Assembly: GCF_014192155.1 (NCBI RefSeq)
Contig: NZ_JACHXO010000009.1
Coordinates: 62,001 to 126,000 of the forward strand
Direction: 5' to 3'
Length of the DNA: 64,000 nucleotides
Source: Roseateles terrae
GTDB lineage: Bacteria; Pseudomonadota; Gammaproteobacteria; Burkholderiales; Burkholderiaceae_C
In this document: positions 23,574 to 32,989 of the stretch, piece after piece
Layout of the letters: each line of letters starts with the position of its first letter
How positions within the stretch are numbered: the first letter of the stretch is position 1
Program-made: the position numbers and the translations under genes
The notes under the pieces: model-generated
The model's input: the letters and a program-made list of their open reading frames with translations, nothing else
Database searches by the model: none
Told to the model about the DNA's origin: nothing

Positions 23574-25414
23574 GCCAGCAGGTCGCGCGGCAGCAGGATA
23601 CGCATCGCCTCGGACGGTTCAAACTTGGTCAGGCCGCCGGCATACACCCGGCCGCCCTCGATGCTCACATTCGCATTGAGCCATTGCACCAGCCGGCGCA
23701 GTTGGGCCTCGCTCATGGGTTGGCGCGGATACAGCCCATGAGCCACATTGATCAAGCGCGCGCCCGCCGCATTGAAGGCAAAGGCGGGCGGACGTCGTCC
23801 CATGTAGGTCATGACGATCGGGGCCGGGTCGCGCAGGTGGACATGCCACCAGGGCTTGCGATGTCGGGCGATGTAGCCCTCATGCGCGCCCTGCGACTGG
23901 GCCCATGCAAGGAAGGTGTCGATGGCCCGGCGGTGTGCCGCGGGCAAGGGGGCGAGATCCCGCGGCAGGCAGACCACGCGGCGCAGGGTCTGCAGGGGGC
24001 CGATTTCCTGCCCGGGCGCGGCGGAGATGTCCGAGGCATCGGTGATGCTCGGCACCAGATAGGCCTCCGGCAGGGCGGGTGCGCCGGGGCCATGCACCCA
24101 CACGCGATTGAGCCCGGTGACCTGCCCCCGCGACACCTGGAACAGCTCGCCCAGTTCCATCTGCCCTGGCTGCCGCGCCGGCCGGCCGCCGCGCAGCAGC
24201 ACCGACCACTTGCGCTCCTGCCGCGCGGTCTCCCGCGGGATCTCGCGGCCCGGGGGCAAGGTGAGCAGCTCGGCCGGGGCCTGGATAGACTGGAAGCGCA
24301 GCGGCGCATCGGCTTGCGTGGCTTCAGGGGAGAAACAGGTGATGGCGGCGGACACCATCGCGTCCTCGAACACCTGCAGTTCCGGCGCCACCACATGGAT
24401 CTCGGTGCCGCCCAGGCCGTTGGCGAGCATGTCGCGAAGCGCCTGGCCGTAGTTGACGTCCATCCACTCCGCGGCGGTCACGAACACGCCGAAGTCGCCG
24501 GGCACGGCGAGCTGGCGGGTCTTGAGGAAGAAATGCAGATGCAGCCCGGCAAGCTGGCTGCCTTTGAGTCCGGCGTGCGTCAGACAGTAGGCATACCAGG
24601 TCTTCCAGCCGGGGCTGATGTCGTGGTGCCGCACATAGGGCGGATTGCCGATGAAGAGGGTGGGGCCATCCACCGGTGCCAGGGACAGCTCCCGGTAGTC
24701 GCCCACCAGCACGGCGGCGCGGTGGGACAAGTCTGCCGCGGCCAGGTTGGCGCGCAGCAGCAGGGCCACCAGCGGATCTTTTTCGACGGCCACGGCTTCG
24801 GCCTCGGGGAAGGCGCGCAGGCCGGCCAGGGTGTAGCGGCCGGACCCGGCGCCGGGGTCTACCAGCCGCGTCACCTTCCGGCCCTGGCGCAGCGCCCAGT
24901 TCACCATGCCCTGCACCACGGGCGCCGGGGTGAAGGTCTGGCCTTCCGGGCGGCGGGTGGTGGCGTGGAAGAGGCGGCAGAACAGGGCGCCGAGCGGGTC
25001 GTCGCCGCGGCGGATGGCCTTGGTCAGGGCCTGGAGCTGCGCAGCGTCCTCGCAGGCGGGCACCGTCTGCAGCAGCTGCTGCTCGGCCTCGGTGACCACC
25101 GCGTCGCCGATCAGGGCCTTGGCCAGCGCCAGCAGCGTCTGGGCGGTGGCGGACGGCTCCAGGTCGAGCGCATTCGGCGCGTTCAGCGGATCCGCCGGCG
25201 TGGAGCCCGAAGTCCGCTGGGTCGGCCCAGCGGTCAGCCCGCGTGTCCGGCCAACGGTCGTGTCTCTTACTGCGGGCAATCCAGGCAATCCAGGTTGGAA
25301 AAGGGTTTGCGCAAGGGCCTCGGCGCGAGGGCCTTGGCGCCATCGGCCGGCGATCCACGGTAGCGATCCACGGTAGCGATCCAGTGCCACTCCGGTGGGA
25401 CCGGCGACCCCCAT
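23570..25414 (-). CDS. Adenine-specific DNA methyltransferase of the XamI system
   Basis: 614 residues. SAM-binding motif I is VDPGAGSGRYTLAGL, catalytic motif IV is GNPPYVRHH, and the order is that of N6-adenine (gamma-type) methyltransferases. The C-terminal half is the probable target-recognition region. It protects host DNA against the nuclease encoded directly downstream. The upstream region of 120 bp is shared with divergent rtcR. The first 80 residues are low in similarity to the rest, and a later start is possible. Confidence 0.88.
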   Translation of the reverse strand: MGVAGPTGVALDRYRGSLPWIAGRWRQGPRAEALAQTLFQPGLPGLPAVRDTTVGRTRGLTAGPTQRTSGSTPADPLNAPNALDLEPSATAQTLLALAKALIGDAVVTEAEQQLLQTVPACEDAAQLQALTKAIRRGDDPLGALFCRLFHATTRRPEGQTFTPAPVVQGMVNWALRQGRKVTRLVDPGAGSGRYTLAGLRAFPEAEAVAVEKDPLVALLLRANLAAADLSHRAAVLVGDYRELSLAPVDGPTLFIGNPPYVRHHDISPGWKTWYAYCLTHAGLKGSQLAGLHLHFFLKTRQLAVPGDFGVFVTAAEWMDVNYGQALRDMLANGLGGTEIHVVAPELQVFEDAMVSAAITCFSPEATQADAPLRFQSIQAPAELLTLPPGREIPRETARQERKWSVLLRGGRPARQPGQMELGELFQVSRGQVTGLNRVWVHGPGAPALPEAYLVPSITDASDISAAPGQEIGPLQTLRRVVCLPRDLAPLPAAHRRAIDTFLAWAQSQGAHEGYIARHRKPWWHVHLRDPAPIVMTYMGRRPPAFAFNAAGARLINVAHGLYPRQPMSEAQLRRLVQWLNANVSIEGGRVYAGGLTKFEPSEAMRILLPRDLLA

Positions 25415-25534
25415 GGCGCGGCGTCAGATTGTAGCGGGCCGATACTGGGAATCCGGACAGTTCAGCCCCTGTTCAACCCTCATGAACCGGTCGGCAAGGC
25501 TAGACTGCGCGCCAGTCCATTTCGCTTTGCCGCT

Positions 25535-27154
25535 ATGTCCAGGAAAAAGGTCGTCATCGGGTTTCTCGGTTCCCAGCTGGATGCCGGCGGCGGTGCCGGC
25601 CGCTGGGAAAAATGGCGGCCCACCGTCTCCCTGGGTCAGCATGAAGATCTGGTCATCGACCGGGTCGAGCTGATGTATTCCCCCCGGCACCAGGGCCTGG
25701 CCGAGCAGATCGTTCAGGACATCGGGAATGTCTCGCCAGACACCCAGGTGAACCTCGTCCCCATGGACGTGGCCGACCCCTGGGACTTCGGCGAGATGTA
25801 CGGCGCCCTCTACGACTGGGCGCGGGCCTATCCCTTCGACCCCGCGAAGGAGGAGTACTGGGCCCACATCACCACCGGCACCCACGTGGCGCAGATCTGC
25901 ATGTTCCTGATGGTGGAGTCACGCTTCATCCCGGGCGTGCTGCTGCAAACGTCGCCGCCACGCCGACAGAAACAGGGCGACCCCGGCAGCTATACCCTGA
26001 TCGATCTGGACCTCTCCCGCTACGACGGTCTGGCGCAGCGCTTCAACCGTGCCCACGACGAAGCGCTGGACTTCCTCAAGAGCGGCGTGGCCACCCGCAA
26101 CCAGCGCTTCAATGCGCTCATCGAGGAAATCGAACGGGTGGCGGTGCGATCGCAGGCGCCGATCCTGCTGACCGGACCCACCGGCGCCGGCAAGTCCCAT
26201 CTGGCGCGGCGCATGTTCGAACTCAAGCGCTCGCGCCATCAGGTGCGTGGCGAATTCGTGGAGGTCAACTGCGCCACGCTGCGCGGCGACAGTGCCGCCT
26301 CGACGCTCTTCGGCCACAAGAAAGGCGCCTTCACCGGCGCGGCGGCCGACCGGGCCGGCCTGCTGCGGACGGCGCATGAAGGCGTGCTGTTCCTCGACGA
26401 GATCGGCGAACTGGGCCTGGACGAGCAGGCCATGCTGCTCAAGGCGGTGGAAGAGAAGCGCTTCTTCCCGATGGGGAGCGACCGCGAGGTCAGCAGTGAC
26501 TTCCAGCTGATCGCCGGTACCAACCGCGATCTGCGGCGGGACGTCGCCCAGGGCCGCTTCCGGGAAGACCTGTTTGCGCGGATCAACCTCTGGGCCTACA
26601 CCCTGCCGGGTCTGGCGCAGCGTAGTGAGGACATCGAACCCAATGTCGAGGCGCTGCTGGCGCGTTTCAGCGCCGAGTCCGGACGCGCGGTGCGCTTCAA
26701 TGTCGAGGCCAAAACAGCCTATCTGCGGTTCGCGCGCTCGCCCGAGGCGCTGTGGCGCGGCAACTTCCGCGACCTGCTCTCCAGCATGACGCGCCTGTCA
26801 ACGCTGGCCGATGGCGGGCGCATTTCCACCGCGCTGGTGGAGGCCGAGATTCAGCGCCTGCGCTGGCTGTGGCAAGCGCCGGAAGACGCGGGGACGGATG
26901 CACCGTCCGCCGTGGATCTGGATGCCCTGGTGGGGCCCGAAGTCGCCGCGCAGCTGGACCTGTTCGACCGGGTGCAGCTGGAATTGGTGGTGCAGGTCTG
27001 CCGCAGCTCGGCCACGCTGTCGGAGGCCGGGCGGCGGTTGTTCGACCGCACCCGCACCCAGCGCACCGTCGTCAACGATGCGGACCGGCTGCGCAAATAC
27101 CTCATGAAGCTGGGCATGACCTGGGCGACGGTGCGCGGCGATACGGCCGCGTAG
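25535..27154 (+). CDS. rtcR: RtcR, sigma-54-dependent activator with CARF-like sensor
   Basis: 539 residues. The N-terminal domain (1-180), starting KKVVIGFLGSQLDAG and containing EEYWAHITTGTHVAQICMF, is the RtcR/CARF-like ligand domain. The AAA+ domain has Walker A GPTGAGKSH, the sigma-54 contact loop GAFTGA at residues 264-269 and the Walker B region VLFLDEIGELG. A C-terminal helical region with a Fis-like HTH ends the protein. In E. coli and Salmonella RtcR senses RNA ends bearing 2',3'-cyclic phosphate and turns on rtcBA. Here the targets are 11 kb to the left and 18-20 kb to the right. Confidence 0.95.
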   Translation: MSRKKVVIGFLGSQLDAGGGAGRWEKWRPTVSLGQHEDLVIDRVELMYSPRHQGLAEQIVQDIGNVSPDTQVNLVPMDVADPWDFGEMYGALYDWARAYPFDPAKEEYWAHITTGTHVAQICMFLMVESRFIPGVLLQTSPPRRQKQGDPGSYTLIDLDLSRYDGLAQRFNRAHDEALDFLKSGVATRNQRFNALIEEIERVAVRSQAPILLTGPTGAGKSHLARRMFELKRSRHQVRGEFVEVNCATLRGDSAASTLFGHKKGAFTGAAADRAGLLRTAHEGVLFLDEIGELGLDEQAMLLKAVEEKRFFPMGSDREVSSDFQLIAGTNRDLRRDVAQGRFREDLFARINLWAYTLPGLAQRSEDIEPNVEALLARFSAESGRAVRFNVEAKTAYLRFARSPEALWRGNFRDLLSSMTRLSTLADGGRISTALVEAEIQRLRWLWQAPEDAGTDAPSAVDLDALVGPEVAAQLDLFDRVQLELVVQVCRSSATLSEAGRRLFDRTRTQRTVVNDADRLRKYLMKLGMTWATVRGDTAA

Positions 27155-27195
27155 CCGTCGCGGCGCAGGCACGACCCGGCCCCCCTGGCCGGTTC

Positions 27196-28722
27196 TCAGC
27201 GGGACGCCGAGAACACCCCCACCGCATTCACCAGCACCTGGGACTGCTGCTCCAGCGATTCCGCGGCCGCCGAAGCTTCTTCCACCAGCGCCGCATTCTG
27301 CTGCGTGGTCTGATCCAGCTGCGAGATGGCCTGGTGGATCTGTTCGATGCCGGCGGTCTGCTCCTGGCTCGCGCTGGAGATCTCCCCGACGATGTCGGTC
27401 ACCCGTTTGACGCTGCCCACGATGCGGGTCATGGTCTCGCCGGCCTGCGTCACCAGCGCACCGCCAGCCTGCACCTTCTCCACCGAATCCCCGATCAGTG
27501 TCTTGATCTCGCGCGCGGCGGTGGCGCTGCGCTGCGCCAGGGTGCGGACCTCCGCCGCCACCACCGCAAAGCCGCGGCCCTGCTCGCCGGCGCGCGCCGC
27601 TTCGACCGCGGCATTCAGCGCCAGGATGTTGGTCTGGAAGGCGATGCCGTCGATCACGCCGATGATGTCGACGATCTTGTTGGACGAGCTGCTGATGGAG
27701 GACATCGTGGCCACGACCTCGTCGACCACCTTGCCGCCCTGCACCGCGATGTCCGAGGCGGACACCGCCAGCTGGTTGGCCTGCCGTGCGTTGTCGGCGC
27801 TTTGCTTGACGGTGGCGGTCAGCTGCTCCATCGAGGCGGCGGTCTGCTCGATCGCGCTGGCCTGTGCTTCGGTGCGGGACGACAGGTCGCGGTTGCCCAT
27901 TGCGATCTCGCCGGCGGCGCTGGCGATGGTGTCGGTCGAGCCGCGGATCTGGCTGACGGTGGACGCCAGGCTGCGCTGCATGCGGTCCATGGCCGTGAGC
28001 AGACTGTCGGCATGGGCGCCGCGCAGGTCGACGGTCACGTTCAGGTCGCCAGCGCCGATGCGGCGGACGATGTCGGACGCATAGTCGGGTTCACCGCCCA
28101 GCTGCCGATAGGTGAGGGTGGCCAGGCGCCAGCCCAGCACCGCCACGACGGCCATCAGCGCCACACCGATGGACAGCATGACGATGGCGGTGCGCCAGAA
28201 GGCCTTGTCGATGTCGTCGATGTAGTCGCCGAAGCCGATGATCCAGTCCCAGGGCTTGAAGTGCACGACCGCGTAGAGCTTTTCGACTTCGTCCTTGGTG
28301 TTCGGGCGGGTGCCCAGCGCAATGACGGTGCCGACGGCCTGGCCTTCCAGCGCGGTGCGGTAGCGGACACCGGCTTCCTTGCCGCCCTTGGCATCCACGA
28401 TGCCGACCCGCTTGGGATTCGGATGGACGAGGTTCACATCGTCGCTGTAGCCGCGGACGAAGAAGTACTGCTCGTCCTTGCGGAAGCTGCTGATGATCAG
28501 CTTGCCCTGCTTCTGGGCTTCTTCACGGGTGATCTTGCCGGCGGTTTCCTGCTCGTGGAGCTTCTCCAGGGCGGACTGGGCCAGGACCACCAGGGTGGAC
28601 AGCTGCGCCACCCGTTCTTTCATCATCGTCTGGCGTAGCGTCGTCAGCGAGATGGCGGCCAGGACAAGCATGCCGGTCAGGGCGGCCAGGCAGAGCAGGA
28701 AGATGCGGGTACGGAGCTTCAT
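27196..28722 (-). CDS. Methyl-accepting chemotaxis protein with sCache domain
   Basis: 508 residues from the ATG at 28722. TM1 is at about 8-30. The periplasmic single Cache domain contains [16 protein letters not shown] and [17 protein letters not shown]2 is near 190-212, followed by a HAMP-like linker and the signalling hairpin, which ends with [18 protein letters not shown]. sCache receptors typically bind small organic acids. No chemotaxis operon is adjacent. Confidence 0.93.
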   Translation of the reverse strand: MKLRTRIFLLCLAALTGMLVLAAISLTTLRQTMMKERVAQLSTLVVLAQSALEKLHEQETAGKITREEAQKQGKLIISSFRKDEQYFFVRGYSDDVNLVHPNPKRVGIVDAKGGKEAGVRYRTALEGQAVGTVIALGTRPNTKDEVEKLYAVVHFKPWDWIIGFGDYIDDIDKAFWRTAIVMLSIGVALMAVVAVLGWRLATLTYRQLGGEPDYASDIVRRIGAGDLNVTVDLRGAHADSLLTAMDRMQRSLASTVSQIRGSTDTIASAAGEIAMGNRDLSSRTEAQASAIEQTAASMEQLTATVKQSADNARQANQLAVSASDIAVQGGKVVDEVVATMSSISSSSNKIVDIIGVIDGIAFQTNILALNAAVEAARAGEQGRGFAVVAAEVRTLAQRSATAAREIKTLIGDSVEKVQAGGALVTQAGETMTRIVGSVKRVTDIVGEISSASQEQTAGIEQIHQAISQLDQTTQQNAALVEEASAAAESLEQQSQVLVNAVGVFSASR

Positions 28723-28844
28723 GAAGAATTCACGGCCCCGCAACGACGGGGCCCGGCGGGATTGGACCAACCCCGGTTATCGCCCGATTTGCGTCCGGAC
28801 TGAAGTGCCGCCGCCGCAACCGGACGGTGTTTGGACGCACTAGG

Positions 28845-30092
28845 TCACGGCACCTCGGCCGCTGTGGCCTTCGGGGTGACGCCAGCCGTGGCGGGAATGG
28901 CGACCTCCACCGGGATGTTGCGCGCACCGGGGATCGTGGCGCTGGTGGTGCCGCCGGCCGCTGCGCCCGCCTGGTGAACAGCGGGGGAGGTTTGGGCCCG
29001 GAAGCGGTCCCGCCACCGCAGCCCCGTCCGCTCGACCAGCAGATGCAGCGCAGTGCCCGCCACCAGGATGGCCAGGGCGAACACGGTAAACTGCCAGCCG
29101 CCGTGGACGGTGTCGGGCAGCCACTGCTCCACCGCGTGCATCACCAGCTTGTGGCTCAGGTAAAGGCTGTAGGAGATGGTCGCGATGAACCCGGCCCCGG
29201 GCAGGCGCCATCGGCCGATCCCGCTGATGGGACTGGCGCCGCCCGCCACCAGCCCCGCCATGCCCAGCGACAGCAGCGGCCAGCCGACCGTATTGGCGAC
29301 CAGCCCGGTGCGGTCGCGGAACAGCCACAGCGCCGCCGCCACCAGGACCACCCCGACCAGCGAGGCCGTCAGGCCGTGCCGCATCCACCGGGCCCAGAGG
29401 CGAGGGCGATACACCTTCACCAGGGCCAGACTGACGCCTGCCAGAAGGCCATCCAGCCGGGTCCAGGTCGGGTAGTAGAGGTCTTCGACAAACCAGGCGC
29501 GCGGTGGCTGCATGGCGTCGTCCCGCAGCCAGATGCCGGCGCGAAGGGCCATGCCTGCCACCACCAGACCGACGCAAAAGGCGACGGTGCGCGAGGCGCT
29601 GCCCCGTCGGCACAGCGCCACCGCGAGCAGCGGGAAGAGCAGGTAGAAATGTTCCTCGACGCAGAGCGACCAGGCATGGGAGAAGGCCTGGTTGGCCCCG
29701 TAGTCGATCAGCAGGTTGACGGTGAAGGTGGCGAACTGCCACCACGGCTGCAGGCCCGGTGCCTCGCGCCAGGCCGGAAAGGCGACATAGATGCCCAGCA
29801 CGACAAGGAACGCCGGCAGCACCCGCCAGGCCCGCCGCGCATAAAACGCACCGAAGCGCGGCGGCTCGCCCCGGGACAGCGGCGTCAGCCACTGGGCCCC
29901 GATGAGAAAGCCGCTCAGCACGAAGAACATGTCCACACCCGCCCAGCCGAAGCGGGACAGCCAGGCAAAGTCCTCGCCGAGGCCGCCGACCAGAAAGGAA
30001 TGGAACAGCATCACCCACAGGACCGCGAGCGCACGGAGCAGGTCGAGCCCAGGAAGGCGGACGGGGGCGGGGAGGGAGGAGGGGTGGGTCAT
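28845..30092 (-). CDS. Acyltransferase 3 family membrane protein
   Basis: 415 residues with about ten transmembrane helices. The family motif RLPGLDLLRALAVLWVMLFH places the catalytic His near residue 32, and GWAGVDMFFVLSGFLIG follows. The C-terminal 45 residues after the last helix are hydrophilic and Ala/Pro/Thr-rich. These enzymes O-acylate cell-surface polysaccharides or lipids, and the acceptor is unknown. It stands alone between a chemoreceptor and a divergent GH15 gene. Confidence 0.88.
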   Translation of the reverse strand: MTHPSSLPAPVRLPGLDLLRALAVLWVMLFHSFLVGGLGEDFAWLSRFGWAGVDMFFVLSGFLIGAQWLTPLSRGEPPRFGAFYARRAWRVLPAFLVVLGIYVAFPAWREAPGLQPWWQFATFTVNLLIDYGANQAFSHAWSLCVEEHFYLLFPLLAVALCRRGSASRTVAFCVGLVVAGMALRAGIWLRDDAMQPPRAWFVEDLYYPTWTRLDGLLAGVSLALVKVYRPRLWARWMRHGLTASLVGVVLVAAALWLFRDRTGLVANTVGWPLLSLGMAGLVAGGASPISGIGRWRLPGAGFIATISYSLYLSHKLVMHAVEQWLPDTVHGGWQFTVFALAILVAGTALHLLVERTGLRWRDRFRAQTSPAVHQAGAAAGGTTSATIPGARNIPVEVAIPATAGVTPKATAAEVP

Positions 30093-30281
30093 GGCGGCGT
30101 GAACGGGTCGCGGACCGCATTGTGCGCAGGTCGCCGCCGGCCCGGACAGGAGCTGCGGTTACGGGCGTGACGGCCGGTGAGCAGACGCTGCCCCGGGGGC
30201 CTCGGACCGCGCGCGGCCCCGGCCTCCAGGGCAGGCTCGCGGCATGCCAGGGAGGGGTCGTTGCGTTCCCGGCCCATTTCC

Positions 30282-32111
30282 ATGAGTTATCCGGACATCG
30301 AATCCCATGGCGTGATCGGTAATCTGCGCACCACCGCCCTGGTGTGCAGTGACGGCACGGTCAATTTTTTCTGCTTTCCACGCTTCGACTCACCCAGCGT
30401 CTTCCTGTCCCTGCTGGACGATGAGCGGGGCGGTCACTTCTCGATCCGGCCAGCGGACGGTGCGCCGATGCGCAGCCGTCAGCGCTACCTGCCCGAGACC
30501 AACGTGCTGGTCACCCGCTACATGGGCGACGCGGGCATGGTCGAAGTCACTGATTACATGCCGGTCGGCGACGACGGCCCCCGCAGCGCCCTGGTGCGCC
30601 GGGTGCGCTGCGTGCGCGGACAGGCCGACTTCCGGGTGCGCTGCGAGCCGCGCTTCGACTACGCCCGGGCGGACAGCCAGGCGACACTGAATGCCACAGG
30701 CGACATCGCCACCTTCACCGTGGATGGCGAGGGCGGGCCGATGCGCCTGCGCAGCACCGTGCCGATGACGCTGGATGACCATGCCGTCTGCGTCTCGCTC
30801 TCGCTCAAGGCCGGCGACGACGTCGGCTTCGTGCTGGAGTGCGTGAAGGAGCAGCCCAGCGGCGACGACCTGAACGCCTTCCTGCACAGTTCCTTCGAGC
30901 AGACGGTCAAGTTCTGGGAACGCTGGAGTCAGAAATCGGTCTACAAAGGCCGCTGGCGCGAAGTCGTGCAGCGATCTGCATTGGCGCTGAAGCTGCTCAC
31001 CTCGGCCCGGCATGGCGCCATCATCGGCGCGGCCACCTTTGGCCTGCCGGAACAGATCGGCGGGGAACGGAACTGGGACTACCGCTACTGCTGGATCCGC
31101 GATGCGGCCTTCACCGTGTATGCCCTGATGCGCCTGGGCTATACCGAAGAGGCGGATCACTTCATCGAATGGACCAAAGGCCGGGCCGATGAAGAGAACA
31201 CCGAGCATCAGCCCCAGGTGCTCTATGCCGTGGACGGCGCCGCCATCGACACCGAGATCGAGCTGACGCACCTCGCCGGTTATCGCGATTCGCGTCCCGT
31301 GCGCATCGGCAATGCCGCGGCGCATCAGCTGCAGCTGGATGTGGTGGGCGAGCTGGTGGATGCGATGTACCTCGCCGACAAACACGGCGAGGCGCCCTCC
31401 ATCGACATCTGGACCCGGCTGGCCGGACGCATCGACTGGCTGTGCGAGCACTGGGACCAACCGGAAGACGGCATCTGGGAGATGCGCGGTGAGCGGCGGG
31501 ATTTCCTCTCCGGCCGCTTGATGAGCTGGGTGGCGCTGGACCGTGCGCTGCGCATGTCACGGCGCTACGCCCGGCCGGCGCCGGTGGTGCGCTGGGTGGA
31601 GACGCGTGACGCCATCGCCTCGCAGATCCTCGATGAGTTCTGGCATGAGGGCAAACAGGCCTTTGTGCAGTACCGCGGGTCGGACCGGCTGGATGCGGTG
31701 GTGCTGCTGATGCCGATGGTCAAGTTCATCAGCTCCAGCGATCCGCGCTGGCAATCGACGCTGGATGCCGTGGGCCGTGAGCTGGCGGTGGACGGACTGG
31801 TGGCCCGGTACGTCACCGTCAACGAGGGCGGCGCCGAGAACCTGGACGGCTTGCAGGGGCAGGAAGGCAGTTTCACCGCCTGCTCCTTCTGGTATGTCGA
31901 ATGCCTGGCCCGTGCCGGCCGGGTGGACGAGGCGCGGCTGTATTTCGACAAGCTGCTGACCTACGCCAACCACCTGGGCCTGTATGCCGAAGAGATCGGC
32001 CTGGGCGGGGAGCACCTGGGCAACTTCCCGCAGGCGCTGACCCATCTGGCCCTGATCAGCGCTGCCTATGCGCTGGACCGGGCCATCGACGGCCGCAAGC
32101 CGAGCTGGTGA
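30282..32111 (+). CDS. Glycoside hydrolase family 15 protein (glucoamylase/trehalase-like)
   Basis: 609 residues from the ATG at 30282, giving MSYPDIESHGVIGN, the usual start of this family. An N-terminal beta-sandwich (1-230) is followed by an (alpha/alpha)6 barrel. The catalytic acid region RNWDYRYCWIRDAAF and the second site near GLQGQEGSFTACSFW are in place, and HLGLYAEEIG carries the expected Glu pair. There is no signal peptide, so it acts in the cytoplasm. Members hydrolyse malto-oligosaccharides or trehalose. It is followed by an SDR and an MFS gene. Confidence 0.9.
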   Translation: MSYPDIESHGVIGNLRTTALVCSDGTVNFFCFPRFDSPSVFLSLLDDERGGHFSIRPADGAPMRSRQRYLPETNVLVTRYMGDAGMVEVTDYMPVGDDGPRSALVRRVRCVRGQADFRVRCEPRFDYARADSQATLNATGDIATFTVDGEGGPMRLRSTVPMTLDDHAVCVSLSLKAGDDVGFVLECVKEQPSGDDLNAFLHSSFEQTVKFWERWSQKSVYKGRWREVVQRSALALKLLTSARHGAIIGAATFGLPEQIGGERNWDYRYCWIRDAAFTVYALMRLGYTEEADHFIEWTKGRADEENTEHQPQVLYAVDGAAIDTEIELTHLAGYRDSRPVRIGNAAAHQLQLDVVGELVDAMYLADKHGEAPSIDIWTRLAGRIDWLCEHWDQPEDGIWEMRGERRDFLSGRLMSWVALDRALRMSRRYARPAPVVRWVETRDAIASQILDEFWHEGKQAFVQYRGSDRLDAVVLLMPMVKFISSSDPRWQSTLDAVGRELAVDGLVARYVTVNEGGAENLDGLQGQEGSFTACSFWYVECLARAGRVDEARLYFDKLLTYANHLGLYAEEIGLGGEHLGNFPQALTHLALISAAYALDRAIDGRKPSW

Positions 32112-32157
32112 ACGGTGCCGACCTTTCCCTTTGTGTTGAATCTGTCTGGAGCAACCC

Positions 32158-32967
32158 ATGGACCGTGAGCATGTCTTGAAGCAACAGGTGGCGCTGGTGA
32201 CCGGCGCCAGTTCCGGCATTGGCCATGCCATTGCGCAAGCGATGGCGCATGCCGGTGCTTCGGTGGTGGTGAACTACCACTCGCAGGCTGAGCCGGCGGA
32301 AGCGCTGGTGGGGAAGATCCGCCAGGCGGGCGGCCAGGCGCTGGCCGTCAAGGCCGACGTCGGGCAGGAGGCTGATGTGCAGCGCCTCTTTGACGAGACG
32401 CTCAAGGCCTTCGGGCGCCTGGACATCCTCGTCGCCAATTCCGGCGTGCAGCGGGATGCGCCCATCGGGGAGATGACGCTGGAGCAATGGAACACCGTCC
32501 TCAACACCAACCTCACCGGTCAATTCCTGTGCGCCCGCGCCGCGGTGCAGCAGTTCCGCCAGCAGGAGCGCTCGGAGGCGGGTGGACGCGCCATCGGCAA
32601 GATCATCCACATGAGCTCGGTCCACCAGGTGATCCCCTGGGCGGGACACGCCAACTACGCGGCGTCCAAAGGCGGGGTCGACCTGTTCATGCGGACGCTG
32701 GCGCAGGAAGTGGCCGCCGAGCGCATCCGCGTGAATGCGATTGCCCCGGGGGCGATTGCCACGGCGATCAATGAGGACGCGGTGGAAGATCCACAAGCCC
32801 GGGAAAAACTGCTCACCATGATTCCGTACGGCCGTGTGGGCCATGTGGACGATGTGGCGCAGGCGGCCGTCTGGCTGGCCAGCGATGCGGCCGACTATGT
32901 GGTGGGTACGACGCTGTTTGTCGACGGCGGCATGAGCCTGTATCCGGAGTTCCGCTTCGGCGGCTGA
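32158..32967 (+). CDS. SDR family oxidoreductase, glucose 1-dehydrogenase-like
   Basis: 269 residues. Cofactor motif VTGASSGIGHAIA (TGxxxGIG), NSGVQ at the NAG position, and catalytic YAASK with the upstream Ser in MSSVHQ. The overall sequence resembles bacterial glucose 1-dehydrogenases. The gene begins 46 bp after the GH15 gene and 22 bp before the MFS gene, so hydrolysis to glucose, its oxidation and transport may be linked. Confidence 0.88.
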   Translation: MDREHVLKQQVALVTGASSGIGHAIAQAMAHAGASVVVNYHSQAEPAEALVGKIRQAGGQALAVKADVGQEADVQRLFDETLKAFGRLDILVANSGVQRDAPIGEMTLEQWNTVLNTNLTGQFLCARAAVQQFRQQERSEAGGRAIGKIIHMSSVHQVIPWAGHANYAASKGGVDLFMRTLAQEVAAERIRVNAIAPGAIATAINEDAVEDPQAREKLLTMIPYGRVGHVDDVAQAAVWLASDAADYVVGTTLFVDGGMSLYPEFRFGG

Positions 32968-32989
32968 AGGACACCGTCGCCCTTCCGGC

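Noticed and set aside
23684-25363. 559-aa plus-strand reading frame
   Set aside because: It is antisense to the methylase gene, has no domain and has His/Gly/Gln-rich composition typical of shadow frames.
26752-28638. 628-aa plus-strand reading frame
   Set aside because: It is antisense to the chemoreceptor gene and overlaps rtcR out of frame; a high-GC shadow frame.
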